From a virus, in the IMG/VR virus record IMGVR_UViG_3300033148_006102, positions 62,001 to 126,000 of that record: a stretch of 64,000 bases of DNA; one strand, written 5' to 3'. The notes beneath the pieces are model-generated. The model had not been told where the DNA came from and searched no databases. It saw nothing but the letters and a program-made list of their open reading frames with translations. The position numbers and the translations under genes are program-made. Numbering within the stretch: position 1 is the first letter of the stretch; every line of letters begins with the position of its first letter. Shown here piece by piece: positions 36,560-46,019 of the stretch.

Positions 36560-38895
36560 CGAATAACAGAACAGAGTTTTTGCCTGTTGCGCATGCGCTA
36601 AACCGCGTACGAAATGGCGGCTTTCATCACGAGTACGCCTACTGGGAGGCTTCTAGTCTTGCAGGTCTACCGTCGCGGCAAGAGATTACGCCGTATGCAG
36701 AAAGCTATCCTAAGTGGACTGTGGGTGGGACTGAAGCAAAGGGTGTAAAGCAGATTCTGCTTGGTGTGCCTGGCTATCGACCAAGCTACGCACTCTGGTA
36801 CATCAGTGCTAAGTCGGTCAGCATACCCAATAATTACATGCAGATTACGGCCGTGCCGCGAGAAACGGAAGGTACGTTTCTTGCAAATGGCGGTGTAGTC
36901 GTTGGTTCGCGTGTGCGGCTGTACCAGATGGGTAATTCCGCACATGACGGTTATTGGCGCGTCATAGAGATCGTGAATGCCACGACAGTCAAAATTCGGC
37001 CTGAAGTAGGCGTTGTGGAACCAGCGGCTATTGCGCCAGCCGGAGTAGAGTATGTTGGTCGAGAAGTCGATCGTTATCGTTACCAGTTTGGGGCAGCGAT
37101 TACCTTCAAGGAAGAATACATTCCTGGTAAGTTTGACATAGCTGTCACTTTGTTCGCAGGAGACGACCCGACAGGTACAACGTATAAAATGGTTCACCGG
37201 CAAATGCCGTTTGAAGATCCGCTTTCTGTGCCAACGCCGGTTGTCGGCCTCAACGCAACTAAGACGGGCGGTAAGCACTTGCCGCCAACAGGTACGCCGG
37301 ACTGGGTACGTCATTATTTTGCTTTCGATTACGAATCAGAAGACTACTACGACCGCGCCGAATTCATGCTGGAAAGTTTGAATGCATCAGATTGGGAAGC
37401 CAGTGATATTGTAGTCGTACAGGGCGAGGTGCTGGCCTTACGAGTCAATGATACGGGCATAGCGACTAATAATGACTTACCCACGCCTACCGGTGTGGTC
37501 AACGTATGGACGCCGGATTTTGTTGAATATTCGACAGATCCATTAGACACGATGGCGCTCGGTGGAGAGGTCATACTGCATGTCGGTGACGTTTGTCCGC
37601 CAGGCTACAGTGAGGTGCTTTCGGCGCAGCGCATGTACAAACAGGATGGCAGCGGCGAAGCGATATATAATGTGCAGGCTGGTAATGCAAATGTGACGGT
37701 GGCGATGAAGTCGGGGTTTACTACGATTGCTGAAATCAAAATCGGTAATCCGGGTGGAACACCTTTTGACTACACCCAAAATGAGATTCAGCAAATGCTG
37801 CACGCTGGAATTCACCTTGAATTCGATACGGCGTTAACCACGGTGATGATGCTGCGGGTACAAGGAGCAACAGTATCCGCGCAGCGTGCTACATTTGAAG
37901 TAGGTATGCGGAAAGAACAAGCTGATGCGTTAACAGCGTATATTGCGGCAAATCCGGCAACAAACGTATATATTGCGCTATCCTCTTTCCAGCATTATGA
38001 CGATATGCGCACAATTACCCTCGAGATATTGGATTTGACTGGTGTAGTTCCCGCGGGTGTGGGTGTGGCCTCTGTCATGATTATGGATTCTCGTCGTGGC
38101 CAGCATTCTTTCACGATTTCCAATACTGGTGCAGGTCACACTAGCACGAGTATTGATAGTGCGCTAATTGCTTCGGAAGACGATTTGGCAGAAGCAATTG
38201 TGAAGTTGGTTAACCAAGAGTATTCGGGCGCATTCAATTTGCCGTACCTTAGCGCACAACAAGCGGATACTGTCGCAATTATCACAGTACCGGCAGATGC
38301 GGAAGTATCTGGTGAGGCGGTAGAAGGCGGAATAGCTATCGCGACGGATATCGTTTCTCCGAATTTACGTATTACGTCGACAGGCCACGGTATTCGCCCC
38401 GCGTTGATCAGCGAAGAGCCCGCGCATGTTGATGAAGAAAATGACGCGCCGGCGCCTTTTCCGGATAACAAGCTTCAGATAGAGGAACTACAACTGATTG
38501 TCGGGGACATTCTTGACTTTTTTGAGGTATACGATATTTCTACAGATCCGCCAACATTGGTTATTCCATCTCCCCGGCGTGTGAAGATCTCAAGCGTAGT
38601 ACGTAATTTGACTACCCGTGAGGAACACTATCTGGTTACGCAATTAAGCGGTGCAGCAGTGCCGGCTAATTGGGCGGAGTCAGTAGGCGGACCAGATCGG
38701 ACAAATCAGTTCCAGGTTTATCCTGTGCGTATTTTTGGACACGCACACCGAGCCAAAGGACTGATAGAAGGTTTTCAACACATACGTCTAGACGACGGGA
38801 GTATTACGTCATTTGGAGCAGGTCACTTCCACGATCTGGACCGGATTACGTCTTTACCACAATATTTACGTGTACGACTTTGTGAGAGGATCTGA
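36556..38895 (+). CDS. Tail fibre / receptor-binding protein, paralogue 2
   Basis: 779 residues; ATG 36556 overlaps the previous stop (ATGA). It repeats the family layout: N-terminal RNGGFHHEYAYWEAS, central beta part with a VILHVGDVCPPGYSEV block near residue 340, and a C-terminal GHAHRAKG...GHFHDLDR His motif ending in LRVRLCERI. A long insert separates the CPPGY block from the His motif. Like the paralogues it is probably a host-recognition fibre. Confidence 0.65.
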   Translation: MTNNRTEFLPVAHALNRVRNGGFHHEYAYWEASSLAGLPSRQEITPYAESYPKWTVGGTEAKGVKQILLGVPGYRPSYALWYISAKSVSIPNNYMQITAVPRETEGTFLANGGVVVGSRVRLYQMGNSAHDGYWRVIEIVNATTVKIRPEVGVVEPAAIAPAGVEYVGREVDRYRYQFGAAITFKEEYIPGKFDIAVTLFAGDDPTGTTYKMVHRQMPFEDPLSVPTPVVGLNATKTGGKHLPPTGTPDWVRHYFAFDYESEDYYDRAEFMLESLNASDWEASDIVVVQGEVLALRVNDTGIATNNDLPTPTGVVNVWTPDFVEYSTDPLDTMALGGEVILHVGDVCPPGYSEVLSAQRMYKQDGSGEAIYNVQAGNANVTVAMKSGFTTIAEIKIGNPGGTPFDYTQNEIQQMLHAGIHLEFDTALTTVMMLRVQGATVSAQRATFEVGMRKEQADALTAYIAANPATNVYIALSSFQHYDDMRTITLEILDLTGVVPAGVGVASVMIMDSRRGQHSFTISNTGAGHTSTSIDSALIASEDDLAEAIVKLVNQEYSGAFNLPYLSAQQADTVAIITVPADAEVSGEAVEGGIAIATDIVSPNLRITSTGHGIRPALISEEPAHVDEENDAPAPFPDNKLQIEELQLIVGDILDFFEVYDISTDPPTLVIPSPRRVKISSVVRNLTTREEHYLVTQLSGAAVPANWAESVGGPDRTNQFQVYPVRIFGHAHRAKGLIEGFQHIRLDDGSITSFGAGHFHDLDRITSLPQYLRVRLCERI

Positions 38896-39884
38896 TGGCC
38901 GACCAAGTCAATGTGTATTCGTCAACGCGCAACGGCATCAATCAGCTGCTAAACGGCAGTTTGCAGGCCATTGCTCGCGTGGTGGATTACGCCGATATGG
39001 CTTCGCCATTAACACCGTTTCGCGAAGGGGCCGTGCAAGATCCTGTATTGAATTCGGTGGTTAACATCGAAGAGGCCAAGCCGGCTTCCGAGACAATCGG
39101 CGGATGGAAATTCTGGGGTACTAAGGGACAAGCGTTTCATCGACGTACCCGTGGTGCCGGTGCCGTTCGTGATGGTGGCCATCGAGGGGGAGTATACGTC
39201 CAGGTTGACTTCTTGTTGGAAGGCACCATTTATATTGAGCAGCCGCTAGATCCTTTTGAGCATCTACTGTCACGGGTAATCACGTTTAGTGCAGGATTTG
39301 ATGCGGCAGAAGGTGCGGTTGACCTGCAACTACAACTCGTTGATGGTATAACTGTTGTAGCAGAATCCGACCCATTCTCGTCGGCTTTTCTGACTGGTTA
39401 TCAGCGGTTGAAGCTCGAAGCTACACTGGCAAATGATTTAAGCAGCTTGGCAGTACGGATTAAGGCCGTTGGTAAGCAAAATACAGCTTTTCGGTTTACT
39501 GATCTTTCGTTAAGTTTTGGTCAGCAGCGTTTGCTTGACACAGACTTGGCGCCAGATCTAGGTGAAATCGGCCGGCCAGGCGGCGCATTGATAATGGTGG
39601 TTGGCGATGCCTGTCCACCGGGATATCGCATCAATTGCGATCTTCTCAACCGGATCCCGTTCATGACGCACGGTGATATTTTAGCTGACGACGCGCAACG
39701 CGACACCGGCGAAGGTGGTGTATTTATTCACGATCATGGCGGAAGAAGTGGTCCTGCTATCGGGCATACGAAGGTGGCATACGGCGGAGGCACACATCTG
39801 TCGGGACACAGACATACTGTTGAAGCGTCGGATTTTACGCCACCTACGTTTCAGATCCTGTTCTGCGAGAAGATCGGTCCGTGA
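38895..39884 (+). CDS. Tail fibre / receptor-binding protein, paralogue 3
   Basis: 329 residues; start overlaps the previous stop (TGATG). It begins with INQLLNGSLQAIARV (same N-x-x-x-NG block), has a beta-rich middle, and LIMVVGDACPPGYRIN near residue 230, followed by Gly/His motifs (HDHGGRSGPAIGHTK, SGHRHTVEAS) and ends LFCEKIGP. The three paralogues may be alternative or combined receptor-binding fibres. Confidence 0.65.
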   Translation: MADQVNVYSSTRNGINQLLNGSLQAIARVVDYADMASPLTPFREGAVQDPVLNSVVNIEEAKPASETIGGWKFWGTKGQAFHRRTRGAGAVRDGGHRGGVYVQVDFLLEGTIYIEQPLDPFEHLLSRVITFSAGFDAAEGAVDLQLQLVDGITVVAESDPFSSAFLTGYQRLKLEATLANDLSSLAVRIKAVGKQNTAFRFTDLSLSFGQQRLLDTDLAPDLGEIGRPGGALIMVVGDACPPGYRINCDLLNRIPFMTHGDILADDAQRDTGEGGVFIHDHGGRSGPAIGHTKVAYGGGTHLSGHRHTVEASDFTPPTFQILFCEKIGP

Positions 39885-40183
39885 GGAAGCGCCTTATACT
39901 GATATACGTTGAAGGTTGCAGTTTCTGCAAGCGTGAGCTCTATGGAGCTGCGGAACAGCTTGCGCATGAGATCGGATACGAGTTTTCGAAGCGTAAGCCT
40001 ACGATGCAAGAGCTGCAGACACGACGTTGGTCGGCTGGTTTTCCTGCTTTCGTGCTTGAGTGGGGACCGCACCAGCTGATTATGGTAGGTAACAAGGTTG
40101 TGCCCACGCTGGCTCGGTATACGGACGTTCTTCGGGAAGCTAATCTTACCCCGGCCGAATTAGCGCAGCACATCCAAACATAG
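39881..40183 (+). CDS. Glutaredoxin-like thiol protein
   Basis: GTG 39881 overlaps the previous stop. 100 residues with the thioredoxin-fold start LILIYVEGCSFCKRE, where CSFC is the CxxC active site at residues 14-17, and GFPAFV matching the cis-Pro loop. This resembles small phage glutaredoxins that reduce proteins or ribonucleotide reductase. Its place inside the fibre cluster is unusual; it could help disulphide handling of virion proteins. Confidence 0.7.
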   Translation: MRKRLILIYVEGCSFCKRELYGAAEQLAHEIGYEFSKRKPTMQELQTRRWSAGFPAFVLEWGPHQLIMVGNKVVPTLARYTDVLREANLTPAELAQHIQT

Positions 40184-40193
40184 GTGATGCGCT

Positions 40194-43100
40194 ATGGCAT
40201 TCCAGATGGTAACCGCGGCTCTCAAGACCGCATTTGAGGGACAGGCCTACTCCGAACAAGTTCTCGCAATCGAACCTACTGGTGCTATTACGTACAGCAT
40301 CGTATCCGGCGCGTTACCGAGTGGTGTTACGCTAACACCGGCTACTGGTGTTGTTTCAGGTACACCAGCTGCAGGTACCGTTGGAACGTATACGGTCAAG
40401 TTTGACGCGGATGACGGTGCCACAACCGTCCAGACAGGCAACCTAACCTTTTCAGTGCTACCGGCGGCCTACAACCGGGCAGCCGAATTTCTGTTGCAGA
40501 ACAAGGTGCAAGTCGGCGCCGATCATGTTTATGGATCTGGCGTCGATCGCGTAGATCTTGAACGGCACTTCTTTGATCTGCCGTCAGACAAAACATATGT
40601 TCACGATGCGATTCGAATTCTGATGCAATCGGTGGCGGGCTATCCGGCAACGGATCGGTCAGTTGATCAAGTAGCGCGGGATCTGAATACGGCAATTACA
40701 GCGATCAGCGGCAAGGTTTTTGCCGAAACAACAGCTGCATTGGTTGACGGAAATACTGCGGCCTTAACAGATATCGGCGGTAATCAAGCAACTTTCCAGA
40801 TGACGGGTGCGATTTACTTCGGTAAGTCTGGAAGCGCAGACGCGGCGACGTCCCGATCATACGTACGAATTACAGACCCAACCACAGAAGACGAATACAC
40901 GGATGACGATGGAAACGAGCTCGTTATCGCATCGATCTATGACGATCAGGCAGTACCAGTTGAAATTAATCCAGATTTAAATGGCGCAACGCAAGTTGAT
41001 AGCGACGGTTTCTATGTGGGTACGACGGTAACGGTTACGGTCGGTTTCTCTGCCGGTTCCACCAATCCAAAGACATACATTGCAGCGCAACCGGATACAA
41101 ATCTTGTCGTTAATTATGGTCTGAAGAAGACGTTCCAGACTTTGACAGAGGCCGCGCTTTTCCGCAAAGCAAATATTACTGGTGAGGTCGATGCTGACAT
41201 CAAACAGTACATTGCGGAAATTAAAGGTGACGATTACTTTGCCACGCCCGCGATTGACTTAGTTACAGCAGCGGCAGCTATTGCGGCGTCAGCTAAATTC
41301 CTTGTGATTGGTCCGTCTGGTCATTATGCGGACTTTGATACGGCGCTTGCGGCGATTCTCGCGGACACCACAACATACCCAGCTGGTAGCTATATTTTCA
41401 TGACATTGCCGCCAGGTGTGACACAGTATTTGTCAGCTGATCGTACAATTGATCGTGATTTATCTATTACAGCTGTATCAGTTGCACCAATTACTGGATC
41501 AGCTAGTACGTACATAGCCAAGGATGGTACGGCCAACCCGTATCGGATTCTTGTAAGCGGCGGCAATTTGTATCTGGATTTACGGAATGTTGGTCTGCGT
41601 TGTCAGGATACTGCACCGGATGCAAATAAAGAATTGATCTATGTTTCAGGCGCCAATGACTGCTATGTGCATTTCCAGGATTTCAATGGCGGCGGTCAGT
41701 GTTTATGGTCCGAGCATAACGCGGCAACGGCAGTTATTCGACAGGATGTGGCAGGCACAGGAACCATCCGTTGTACTGTGACTGATGGCTGTTTAATGTC
41801 GATCGTTGCTCCTGCGACATATGTAATTGATGTCGCAGCCGGTGGGTTGGCGTTTATTGCTGTGTATGGTGATGGCGATTGGGAAGATGGCGCTTTGAAC
41901 GGCGCTCCAGGCGCTATCGGTAGTATCGCGCAGTACACAGTCATACCGACTAAAACAACGCCATCGGTTTCTGGTGGTATGACACGATTACCGACAAGAC
42001 CTCCACACATGTCTGTGCCAGCTCGATCTTCAGATCCGACACCTAGTGCGGTTCCTGCGGATGATAACGGTATGATGTGGTACAACACCGCATCACACCT
42101 TATTCGAGCATGCATCAATTCGGTCTTTGTCAGCATGATGTCAAACCCGATGACTACACAGGGCGACATCATTACTGGTGCAGCTAGCGGTGTGCCACAA
42201 CGGTTAGCGCTTGGGACACAAAATTATGTGCTGGCCGCTGGCGCAACAGACCCACAATGGATGAACCTTGTACCAATTACTACGCAGGGTGACATCATTT
42301 ATGGGAATGCGACGCCGGTACCTGCCCGCTTGCCGATCGGTTCCACAGATCAGGTACTAACGGTGTCAGGCGGTCAACCAGCGTGGGCGGCCGCGACACC
42401 TCTTACTACAGCCGGCGACATAATCCGTGGTGATACCGCTTCTGGTGATCCAGAACGTCTAGCATTAGGCGCGGCTGGTACTGTGTTGACATCTGTTGGT
42501 GGTCAGGCCGCATGGGCAGTACCTGGCTCTGGGACCTGGACCATCAATAACACGCAAGTCATTCATGTATCGGAGAATGGAAACGATGGTACTGGAGACG
42601 GAAGCCCATACAAGCCGTACTTAACGGTATCAAAGGCATTGACCGTGCTTGCGGCTTCTGGACCAACAGCCATCATGGTGCACGGCGATATTACCGAAAC
42701 CGCGGCACTGGATTTAAGTGGTTACAGTGATTTGGCAATCATCGGAGATGGCCAGGGTGTTAGCCGTATTCTCAACGCAACGACAAATACGACCATGATC
42801 GTGCTGCCAACGGCCGCCAAGTCGAATATCGCGATCATGAACATCATGCTTGAAAACACGGACGATGATCCGGCTAGTCAGGCACTTCGGGTCGGTACAT
42901 CGGGCGCGGCAGGATCCTTGACGAACCTGATTATTCACAATGTGCACTGCAAGGCACGTGGTGGACAAGACGGTATCGTGCGCCTTTGGGTGGACAACGC
43001 AAGTGGCTCTTGGGCTTCGTCTTCGATCACGAACTTGAGTATCGAATGGGGTACGATACCAACGGCGCCAGCGGTCACGACCGGATTGGACCTAACAGAT

Positions 43101-44126
43101 CTGCTTGACGCGTCTGCATCAATTCTTATCGATGGATTGCAATTTGTGAATCTGGGTTGGAGTGGTGCACACTCTGTCGATGCGTATGCAGTTGAAGTTA
43201 TGAATTCGACGGTTTATAGCAAAGTCATCATTAACAATATGCAGATGGATGTAGCGCCGATCGGTACAGGTCAGCGCGTAGGTGTAAAAGGCACCGGGGC
43301 TTCTACCGTCACCGTACAAAATTCAAAGATTCGAATTGACGCCGGTAACGACATCACGGGCAATGTCTACGGCATGCTTTACTGTTTAGCGCTTAATAAT
43401 GACGTTACTATCTATCGTGAGTTTGATGCAGCGCCGGGTTCATCTAGTACGACAGCCGGGATCGGTGCATTATTGAGCGGTTCTACTGGTAACGTCGGCC
43501 GGGTAATACTGCATACAACAGGTACTTGGACTCTAGCTGAGCTCACCGTAGGCTATTTTTGCAGCGCATTAAATCAGCATTACGGTGAAAACACGGGCAT
43601 ACTGCTGTTGGGTGGTGATGGTGGTGATACGCTAACGGCCAACGCGGATTACGGCATAGGTGGAGTATATGTACTCGGTAGTTCGCAACCAAGCTACCAC
43701 GCTACGCTTACTGGTGTGCTAGATACTGTGCGCAGTACTGGTGCAGGAATAGCCACATTTACCAATTTCCAAGCTACTCACATCCGCGCTATAAGCGGTG
43801 CAACACATATCGGCCATTTAGTTTCCGTGATGCTGGACACCGATGCGGCCAATACCGCGCTCACTACTTGTGCTGCGCTGGCTTTGGGGAAGGCTACCTT
43901 AGCGAACACCGTGATCATAGGTTCTGGGGTGTTAGCTTTTGTGGATCGGGGCGCTACCAGTGCTGCATATGCGGGTCCGGCTGTGGTGCATCGTCCTGAA
44001 ACAGGTTTTGGCGGTAATCCTTCACTTGTTAGGCCGGCTAATAATCTGGCTTATTCGAAATTTACGAGCGCCACAGACGCGACGGTTGCGGCAGGTCTTT
44101 CGACCACTAACATGGGTACTGTCTAA
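40194..44126 (+). CDS. Giant fibre or tailspike protein
   Basis: 1310 residues from ATG 40194. It starts with an Ig-like (He_PIG-type) domain (AFEGQAYSEQVLAIEPTGAITYSIVSGALPSGVTL), followed by a long beta-rich part, then three copies of a 35-40-residue unit with TTQGDII.G...P.RL..G...VL...GG.P.W (about residues 650-780), typical of phage fibres, then a beta-helix (VSENGNDGTGDGSPYKPYLTVSKALTVL...) like pectate-lyase-type tailspikes. It probably forms a trimeric fibre or spike for host recognition. Start and stop of the next gene overlap. Confidence 0.7.
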   Translation: MAFQMVTAALKTAFEGQAYSEQVLAIEPTGAITYSIVSGALPSGVTLTPATGVVSGTPAAGTVGTYTVKFDADDGATTVQTGNLTFSVLPAAYNRAAEFLLQNKVQVGADHVYGSGVDRVDLERHFFDLPSDKTYVHDAIRILMQSVAGYPATDRSVDQVARDLNTAITAISGKVFAETTAALVDGNTAALTDIGGNQATFQMTGAIYFGKSGSADAATSRSYVRITDPTTEDEYTDDDGNELVIASIYDDQAVPVEINPDLNGATQVDSDGFYVGTTVTVTVGFSAGSTNPKTYIAAQPDTNLVVNYGLKKTFQTLTEAALFRKANITGEVDADIKQYIAEIKGDDYFATPAIDLVTAAAAIAASAKFLVIGPSGHYADFDTALAAILADTTTYPAGSYIFMTLPPGVTQYLSADRTIDRDLSITAVSVAPITGSASTYIAKDGTANPYRILVSGGNLYLDLRNVGLRCQDTAPDANKELIYVSGANDCYVHFQDFNGGGQCLWSEHNAATAVIRQDVAGTGTIRCTVTDGCLMSIVAPATYVIDVAAGGLAFIAVYGDGDWEDGALNGAPGAIGSIAQYTVIPTKTTPSVSGGMTRLPTRPPHMSVPARSSDPTPSAVPADDNGMMWYNTASHLIRACINSVFVSMMSNPMTTQGDIITGAASGVPQRLALGTQNYVLAAGATDPQWMNLVPITTQGDIIYGNATPVPARLPIGSTDQVLTVSGGQPAWAAATPLTTAGDIIRGDTASGDPERLALGAAGTVLTSVGGQAAWAVPGSGTWTINNTQVIHVSENGNDGTGDGSPYKPYLTVSKALTVLAASGPTAIMVHGDITETAALDLSGYSDLAIIGDGQGVSRILNATTNTTMIVLPTAAKSNIAIMNIMLENTDDDPASQALRVGTSGAAGSLTNLIIHNVHCKARGGQDGIVRLWVDNASGSWASSSITNLSIEWGTIPTAPAVTTGLDLTDLLDASASILIDGLQFVNLGWSGAHSVDAYAVEVMNSTVYSKVIINNMQMDVAPIGTGQRVGVKGTGASTVTVQNSKIRIDAGNDITGNVYGMLYCLALNNDVTIYREFDAAPGSSSTTAGIGALLSGSTGNVGRVILHTTGTWTLAELTVGYFCSALNQHYGENTGILLLGGDGGDTLTANADYGIGGVYVLGSSQPSYHATLTGVLDTVRSTGAGIATFTNFQATHIRAISGATHIGHLVSVMLDTDAANTALTTCAALALGKATLANTVIIGSGVLAFVDRGATSAAYAGPAVVHRPETGFGGNPSLVRPANNLAYSKFTSATDATVAAGLSTTNMGTV

Positions 44127-44650
44127 TGAAGTATGCATACGAAAAAGCCACGGGCGAAATATACGAGCTTGATGATGCTGTTACAGATGAAAAATTCCCT
44201 GCGGAAGACTGGGAGTTTGATATCACTGTAGATTTCGAAGCATTGAGTGGTGTTCCGTATCACTATCGCGAAATTGTAGGCGGCGCTTTGGTGGAAATGG
44301 ATCAGGCCGGAAAAGATGCAGTAGATGCAGCAGCGTTGGCCGATTGGAAGGCGCAATGTAAAGCTAATCTGGCGCTGGAGTGCAAGGTTTACATCGAGAG
44401 CAAATGTCCGGCGCATAATCAGAACACGTTGAATGGGTTGTATGTTGAAGCCGCGACAAATCGCAAGGCACATATCAAGGAACTATGGGATTGGATCGAA
44501 ACAGTTATTGCATACAACCAAGGTAAGCAAGATGACATTGCCGAAGCTGCAGATGAGTCCGCAGCTTCGGCAATAACCCAGGATTTTGCCGCGTATGACG
44601 CAACCTGGCCAAATGTTACGATTGCGTCTGTCCGAGCAATTGAGGATTAG
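44126..44650 (+). CDS. Possible tail fibre assembly protein
   Basis: ATG 44126 overlaps the stop of the giant fibre gene. 174 residues: a YEKATGEIYELDD start and HYREIVGGALVEMDQAGKDAVDAAALADWKAQ in the middle, the kind of mix of strands and Ala-rich helix seen in fibre chaperones placed after fibre genes. The call rests mainly on position. One base separates its stop from the metalloprotease start. Confidence 0.45.
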   Translation: MKYAYEKATGEIYELDDAVTDEKFPAEDWEFDITVDFEALSGVPYHYREIVGGALVEMDQAGKDAVDAAALADWKAQCKANLALECKVYIESKCPAHNQNTLNGLYVEAATNRKAHIKELWDWIETVIAYNQGKQDDIAEAADESAASAITQDFAAYDATWPNVTIASVRAIED

Positions 44651-44651
44651 T

Positions 44652-45251
44652 ATGGGACTGCTATCGGTAAAAGCACGACCAGAATTAGCGCGTGAGCCTT
44701 TATGGGAATACACGCCGCGTACGTTGTGTATACCGATGGCGCGGACGCATCCTGAGTTTAATGAGCAGTTGACCGATAAGCATATGGCGATGCTGGAAGA
44801 GGTCATCGCTGATGTCTGTGAGTACTTATCTAGTCTCGGATGTTTGTTCTTTCGAGATCCGGAAGGCGTAGACTTGGAGATTCGTATTTACGCGCACTGG
44901 ATTGATCCGACGATCAATCATGGTGTGGCACGTACAAACACTGAACAGCGACTTGCAGAGATCGAACTTAATATCGGAAAAATTCAGTACGGGTTTTTGA
45001 CGAAGGGCTTCCTTCGCGGATTAGTACTGCATGAAATCGGCCATGCTTTGGGCTTGGTCGTAACACCATCGGAGAGTGCAGAGAAGGCCGGTTCGTCGGA
45101 TCGGTCATTAAATCACTGTAGACATCTTACCTGCGCCATGACGCACACTAGGTTGGCGGGATGGTTCAGGCTCTTCTTAGCGTGGTTAGTTAGTCGACAA
45201 CAAACCTTCTGTTCTTCGTGCAAGAACTTCCTCGTGAGACGGCTACCATAG
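44652..45251 (+). CDS. Archaemetzincin-like zinc metalloprotease
   Basis: 199 residues from ATG 44652 (TAGTATG at the junction). The motif HEIGHALGL starts at His127 (zinc ligands His127 and His131, catalytic Glu128). The archaemetzincin pattern follows after an insert: HCRHLTCAM (Cys156, Cys161, Met163) and FCSSC (Cys187, Cys190), that is C-x4-C-x-M and a later C-x2-C holding a second zinc. The usual third His ligand soon after the HExxHxxG motif is not visible, so activity is uncertain. It may process virion proteins or host peptides. Confidence 0.75.
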   Translation: MGLLSVKARPELAREPLWEYTPRTLCIPMARTHPEFNEQLTDKHMAMLEEVIADVCEYLSSLGCLFFRDPEGVDLEIRIYAHWIDPTINHGVARTNTEQRLAEIELNIGKIQYGFLTKGFLRGLVLHEIGHALGLVVTPSESAEKAGSSDRSLNHCRHLTCAMTHTRLAGWFRLFLAWLVSRQQTFCSSCKNFLVRRLP

Positions 45252-45263
45252 AAAAGGAACACG

Positions 45264-45824
45264 ATGGACGAGTCGACTGTTGCAATTGTTATGGCGGCTT
45301 TGGCGTGCGTAAGCGTACTGGCATATACGGTGCGCTATGCGGTGAAGGCCTTGATTAGCACCAAAAACGACAAGGAAAACAAGAGCACAAATACTGCGGC
45401 GGATGTACTTCCATCGCGGGCTACGATAAAGATTGCACCACTGGAGCGGCAGATTAACACAATGGCCGCACAGGTAAGCACCTTAGCGACACAAGTTCAG
45501 GCGTTAGTGGACCGCCCGAGCTTTTTGACAGAAGATCAACAGGATATTCTCCGCCAGTTGTACCGGATGCACGATCAACTGGATAATGACGGCACACCAA
45601 TGTGCTACACACCACGGTCTTGGCGAGAATTGTTGATTGAGATTGTGCAGAAGATGCGGGATCTCTCTGCGACAGATGACACGATGATGAAGCTTATTGA
45701 TACCATCAGTAAGCGGTTGGACGAGATCACGCGGCAGCAGAACGAGCATGATAAAGCCATGCAGCAGTCGTACAATGAACTCGTGTCACGTTTAGAACGG
45801 GCAATAAGAGACTCACGGGGATAA
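45264..45824 (+). CDS. Membrane-anchored coiled-coil protein
   Basis: ATG 45264 after AAAAGGAACACG. 186 residues: one transmembrane helix near residues 7-29 (VAIVMAALACVSVLAYTV), a polar linker, and heptad-patterned helices (MAAQVSTLATQVQALVD, KLIDTISKRLDEITRQQNEHDKAM). Such N-in membrane coiled-coil proteins of phages are often spanin- or lysis-related, but no lysis cassette is visible nearby. Four bases separate it from the next gene. Confidence 0.6.
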   Translation: MDESTVAIVMAALACVSVLAYTVRYAVKALISTKNDKENKSTNTAADVLPSRATIKIAPLERQINTMAAQVSTLATQVQALVDRPSFLTEDQQDILRQLYRMHDQLDNDGTPMCYTPRSWRELLIEIVQKMRDLSATDDTMMKLIDTISKRLDEITRQQNEHDKAMQQSYNELVSRLERAIRDSRG

Positions 45825-45827
45825 CCC

Positions 45828-46019
45828 ATGCCTAACACAGAAACTCTTTTTCCCGAAGCGCCGCCGGAGACTGAGCTTTTGGAAGAGCTCGACAAGATCG
45901 GTAAGGCTGCCAAGCGCCATCAGGCGACTGGTAAAAAGCTGCTAGAGCGCATTGCAAACGGCAATGGTCATAGTGAAGCAGCCGAAGAGGAAGTCGAGGA
46001 AGAGGACGAGGAAACATAG
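45828..46019 (+). CDS. Small acidic hypothetical protein
   Basis: ATG 45828, binding site GGGGATAACCC. 63 residues: helical start with basic centre (KIGKAAKRHQATGKKLLERI) and a Glu/Asp-only tail. Directly followed by the next gene, whose ATG starts right after its stop. Function unknown. Confidence 0.55.
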   Translation: MPNTETLFPEAPPETELLEELDKIGKAAKRHQATGKKLLERIANGNGHSEAAEEEVEEEDEET

